DNA of 64,000 nt from Apilactobacillus quenuiae (lineage in GTDB: Bacteria > Bacillota > Bacilli > Lactobacillales > Lactobacillaceae), in assembly GCF_002994005.1 (NCBI RefSeq), contig NZ_POSN01000003.1, positions 96,446 through 160,445 of the forward strand, in the 5' to 3' direction. How positions within the stretch are numbered: the first letter of the stretch is position 1; each line of letters begins with the position of its first letter. The notes beneath the pieces were generated by a model, which did no database searches, was not told the origin of the DNA, and worked only from the letters and a program-made list of their open reading frames with translations. Shown piece after piece: positions 61,831-64,000 of this stretch. The position numbers and the translations under genes were made by a program.

Positions 61831-61917
61831 AAAAAGAGCGTTGATCGACAATTATTGACAGTAATTATCGACCAGCTAACAGAGTAATCGCACTTACTTG
61901 TTAACCTTTAACGCTCC
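61831..61917 (-). ncRNA. antisense RNA to the repA leader (countertranscribed RNA)
   Basis: On the - strand a near-consensus promoter (61952-61924) would start an RNA at about 61917. The RNA begins GAGCGTT (61916-61910) and ends AACGCTC (61842-61836) followed by TTTTT, so the closing stem doubles as a terminator. Inside are two further hairpins: AACAAGTAA..TTACTCTGTT and GGTCGATAATTA..TAATTGTCGATC. The result is a compact three-way junction of about 87 nt, fully complementary to the repA leader. This matches countertranscribed RNAs that set copy number in Gram-positive plasmids. Expression is predicted, not shown. Confidence 0.75.
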
Positions 61918-61923
61918 TTAGTT

Positions 61924-61952
61924 ATTATATAAGAGCTGAGGAGTAGTTGCAA
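61924..61952 (-). promoter_or_regulatory. promoter of the antisense RNA
   Basis: TTGCAA (61952-61947), 17-bp spacer, TATAAT (61929-61924) on the - strand, 7 nt before the predicted RNA start. Confidence 0.8.
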
Positions 61953-61970
61953 TATATCTAATACATATAT

Positions 61971-62004
61971 GAGGGGACAAGTTTATTACTTGTGCCCTCT
62001 TTTT
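61971..62004 (+). terminator. attenuator in the repA leader
   Basis: GAGGGGACAAGT (61971-61982) pairs with ACTTGTGCCCTC (61988-61999) with one mismatch and a 5-nt loop, then TTTTTCT. It lies 20 bp before the repA start codon and downstream of the antisense target, the order used in antisense-controlled attenuation. Confidence 0.85.
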
Positions 62005-62023
62005 CTATCCCAAAGGATGGATA

Positions 62024-62872
62024 ATGATGAAAAAATTTATTAAATTTGATGTCGAATTGCGCAAAGATGAACGTTTAAACAATGATACCCGTTTAGCTTA
62101 TGCTTACTTATATGATCGAATGAATTCTTCAATTCAACGTCGTGAATTTTTTGATCAGAAGGTAAATGCCTACTACGTTATTTATACGGTGGAAGAAATG
62201 ATTAAAGATTTAGGCGTTAGTCGCAATACCGTAATTAATGTTTATAAGAAGTTAGCTACTTGTGGCTACATCATTAAAAAGAAAGTCTTTAATGGTGCTA
62301 CTAGATTCTTTTTACCTCATTTTCATGACGATAGTTTACATTCTAAACCCGTGAAAGTTGCAAATGACAACTCTAATCAAACTAACTTTAAACAAAATAC
62401 ATCTAAGACAGCTGTTACAGCTATTCAACAACAAAATAGAACTGTAAAAATTAGTGAATTTGATTTAATGCAAAATGTAGTTGATGGTTTAAAATCCAAA
62501 GCCGCCTTTGAATCTGATTTAATTAATACCTTAGTGAAATATTCTGAAAATGCTAGTTGCCTGTATAACTACGCTCAAATAATCTTTAAAACTAAAAAAG
62601 CCTCGCTTAATCGTTTGATTAAACGAGGCTACTGTAAAGCAACAAACGCTTTACGTTTTGAAACGAATTATTATATGCAAAGTGATTTAGTAAAGGTCAT
62701 GCTCAACTTAATTATTCAAACACGCACTAATCATAAAATTTATAATAAAGATGCTTATATTGCGAAATCACTATATAAGTTTTTTGATGATGCCGTTTTA
62801 GATTATCATGATCGAATAAATATGGATAAAGTTACCAATTTTAACATCCCTATCCGCAAATTAGACGAATAA
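62024..62872 (+). CDS. repA: RepA_N-family replication initiator
   Basis: A 282-aa protein with AAAGG 7 nt before ATG. The N-terminal domain (KFIKFDVELRKDERLNNDTRLAYAYLYDRMNSS, then VIYTVEEMIKDLGVSRNTVINVYKKLATCGYI) is the RepA_N winged-helix domain that binds origin iterons. A linker follows to about 140, and a C-terminal domain of the host-specific kind. Such proteins start theta replication of large low-GC Gram-positive plasmids, with the origin inside the gene. No parA/parB-type genes are visible to the right, but the window ends soon. Control by antisense RNA and attenuation is predicted from the leader. Confidence 0.9.
   Translation: MMKKFIKFDVELRKDERLNNDTRLAYAYLYDRMNSSIQRREFFDQKVNAYYVIYTVEEMIKDLGVSRNTVINVYKKLATCGYIIKKKVFNGATRFFLPHFHDDSLHSKPVKVANDNSNQTNFKQNTSKTAVTAIQQQNRTVKISEFDLMQNVVDGLKSKAAFESDLINTLVKYSENASCLYNYAQIIFKTKKASLNRLIKRGYCKATNALRFETNYYMQSDLVKVMLNLIIQTRTNHKIYNKDAYIAKSLYKFFDDAVLDYHDRINMDKVTNFNIPIRKLDE
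62599..62630 (-). repeat. long inverted repeat inside repA, terminator-like on - strand
   Basis: AGCCTCG-c-TTAATC-GTTT-GATTAA-a-CGAGGCT: 13 of 14 arm pairs. Read on the - strand it is followed by TTTTTT, so it would terminate transcripts entering repA from the gene at 62874. In + direction it has no T-run. It may also be part of the internal origin. Confidence 0.7.
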
Positions 62873-62873
62873 G

Positions 62874-63365
62874 TTACTGTTCATTTTTTAACTTACTTGC
62901 ATAGTAATTAACAAAATTCTTTTGTGACTTGCTATGATAATATTTGTTTACTAAATATTTGATTGAAACATGACGTTGCTTTATATAATGGCCATGAGCA
63001 ACATCTTGTTTGGATCCAACGTACCAGTATTTATAATAAGCGGTATTTCCATTATGTTTATAGTAGATAAAACTAGTTGGATCCCCGTTTCCCGTGACAT
63101 AAGAATAACCTTTCATCATAATATTGTTTTTACTATCAGCATAGGAAAGTGCACCCATTTTTGTATATGCTTTAACCCATTTTAATGGATATAGATACTT
63201 AAGAGTCATCATTATCCCTAACTTCTTATCGTTCAATTTGTAATGACTATATGTACTAACGTTAGACTTAGCATTAATCGATACATTATTCACTGCAAAT
63301 AGCATAACTGGTATAAATAACATTGTAATTAATAACGCCATTGTTGATTTCTTTGAAAATAACAT
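62874..63365 (-). CDS. hypothetical secreted protein, possibly Lreu_0056-like
   Basis: A 163-aa protein with a signal peptide (about 1-33, ending INAKS). The mature part is rich in Tyr, Lys and His (YKLNDKKLGIMMTLKYLYPLKW ... YYKYWYVGSKQDVAHGHYIK). The composition and the SIKYLVNKYYHSKSQKNFV end resemble small lactobacillar secreted proteins of the Lreu_0056 family, from memory only. It is convergent with repA, ending 1 bp after it. The long hairpin inside repA may be its terminator. Confidence 0.6.
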   Translation of the reverse strand: MLFSKKSTMALLITMLFIPVMLFAVNNVSINAKSNVSTYSHYKLNDKKLGIMMTLKYLYPLKWVKAYTKMGALSYADSKNNIMMKGYSYVTGNGDPTSFIYYKHNGNTAYYKYWYVGSKQDVAHGHYIKQRHVSIKYLVNKYYHSKSQKNFVNYYASKLKNEQ

Positions 63366-63536
63366 AATTAATGTGCTTCTTTCTAAAATAATTTAAGTAT
63401 ATTTTACACCTTATGTACTGAGCATTCATATTACATTTATAAACAAATTCTAAAAATATTGTATTGGATTTTATAAATAAAGTGCTAGAATAGCATTCGT
63501 TTTAAAAATACATAATTGAAAGGAGCATAGTAATTA

Positions 63537-64000
63537 ATGAAATTAACCAAACTTTTACTATGCATTATCGCAACACTATTATTAGGAATAAATTCATTGG
63601 AAATTAATGCCTTTGCATTTAGTACTGGTGCTCATGTTACTGAAACCACTCCCCACGAAGAAACCACAACAACTCATGAAGAAACCGAAACTACTGGTGC
63701 TGAACATGAGGATGAAACTACTAATACTAACACAAAGCACAATATGGATGATGATGAAATGTCAGATAACGCTAACGATGATGCTTCCGATAAGGATATT
63801 AATCAGCAAACTAAAATAAACCAAAATGACAACAAAAGTATTAATAATAATGACAAATATGGAAAATATAACGAAATTAAAAAGCCAAGTGATAGTAGCG
63901 CAGACGGTTTACCATATTGGTATTTTGTAAGTAATCATCATTTAGATAATAGTGATTCAAATGGTTACAACCATAATAGATTACGTGAACTAAAACGTTA
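63537..64000 (+). CDS. secreted acidic Thr/Glu-rich protein, partial
   Basis: ATG 63537 with AAAGGAG upstream; runs off the right edge after 154 codons. A signal peptide of about 27 residues is followed by FSTGAHVTETTPHEETTTTH and a long acidic Asp/Glu/Thr/Asn-rich region. The start FSTGxH..T..PHEE recalls secreted or membrane proteins coded in conjugation regions of lactobacillar plasmids, but this is recollection, not shown. The remainder would be decisive. Confidence 0.6.
   Translation, partial: MKLTKLLLCIIATLLLGINSLEINAFAFSTGAHVTETTPHEETTTTHEETETTGAEHEDETTNTNTKHNMDDDEMSDNANDDASDKDINQQTKINQNDNKSINNNDKYGKYNEIKKPSDSSADGLPYWYFVSNHHLDNSDSNGYNHNRLRELKR

Overview
The window is AT-rich DNA from a low-GC Gram-positive bacterium, most likely a member of the Lactobacillaceae. 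The evidence is Shine-Dalgarno sites matching AGGAGG, two WxL/DUF916 surface clusters, a malolactic enzyme with its LysR regulator, ClpL under a CtsR box, an Apf-like lysozyme-fold protein, GlnPH/GlnQ, and a fused-ATPase ECF transporter. The genus cannot be fixed from sequence alone; a plant- or insect-associated heterofermenter would fit.

Layout. 1-10.6 kb is a surface-protein region: a truncated secreted protein, a BspA-type repeat protein, a decayed nuclease-like pseudogene, and a five-gene WxL operon (WxL, two DUF916/DUF3324 proteins, a small anchored protein and an L-type-lectin WxL protein). An IS256-family element sits just upstream of that operon. 10.9-12.4 kb holds a zinc-ribbon-like protein and rlmH, followed by two pairs of DnaA boxes, then heme catalase, an Apf-like protein, an ACT-domain regulator, a GPP34-like protein and a glycerophosphodiesterase. 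17-24 kb holds a zinc-type ArsR repressor with an orphan metal-binding lipoprotein, then a ppx-ppk-ppx polyphosphate operon. 24.7-34 kb holds an SGNH hydrolase, two tRNA-Asn genes, a GH25 lysozyme, a MacB-like exporter, a complete ECF transporter with a TetR gene, and MscS. 34-43.5 kb holds mleR/mleA, an MFS-AKR-Rrf2 group, an OppA-like lipoprotein behind a leader peptide and attenuator, and a flippase-like protein. 43.5-57.7 kb holds a matrixin-like protease, a permease with an elaborate 5' leader, clpL, glnPH-glnQ, a second WxL pair, an XRE membrane regulator with helically phased operators, an aldehyde dehydrogenase, and a secreted tyrosine phosphatase.

57.7-64 kb has plasmid character. 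It contains a type I toxin-antitoxin locus of the Fst/par kind, a TetR-NQO-Tag operon with twin operators, a frameshifted P-loop kinase, a CRISPR mini-array with type I-E-like repeats and no cas genes, and a RepA_N replication initiator. The initiator's leader is read on both strands: a sense promoter and a rho-independent attenuator on +, and a convergent antisense RNA with its own promoter and terminator on -. RepA_N plus Fst/par is the combination known from pAD1-type plasmids, so this end may be an integrated plasmid, a plasmid fusion or an assembly join.

The most interesting items are the antisense-controlled RepA_N locus, the Fst/par locus, the Cys-Cys-Met leader peptide before oppA, the four TGTC repeats spaced exactly 11 bp before a probably leaderless XRE gene, and the tandem-hairpin leader of the 45-46 kb permease. 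All functional calls rest on motif recognition by eye; no database search was run.
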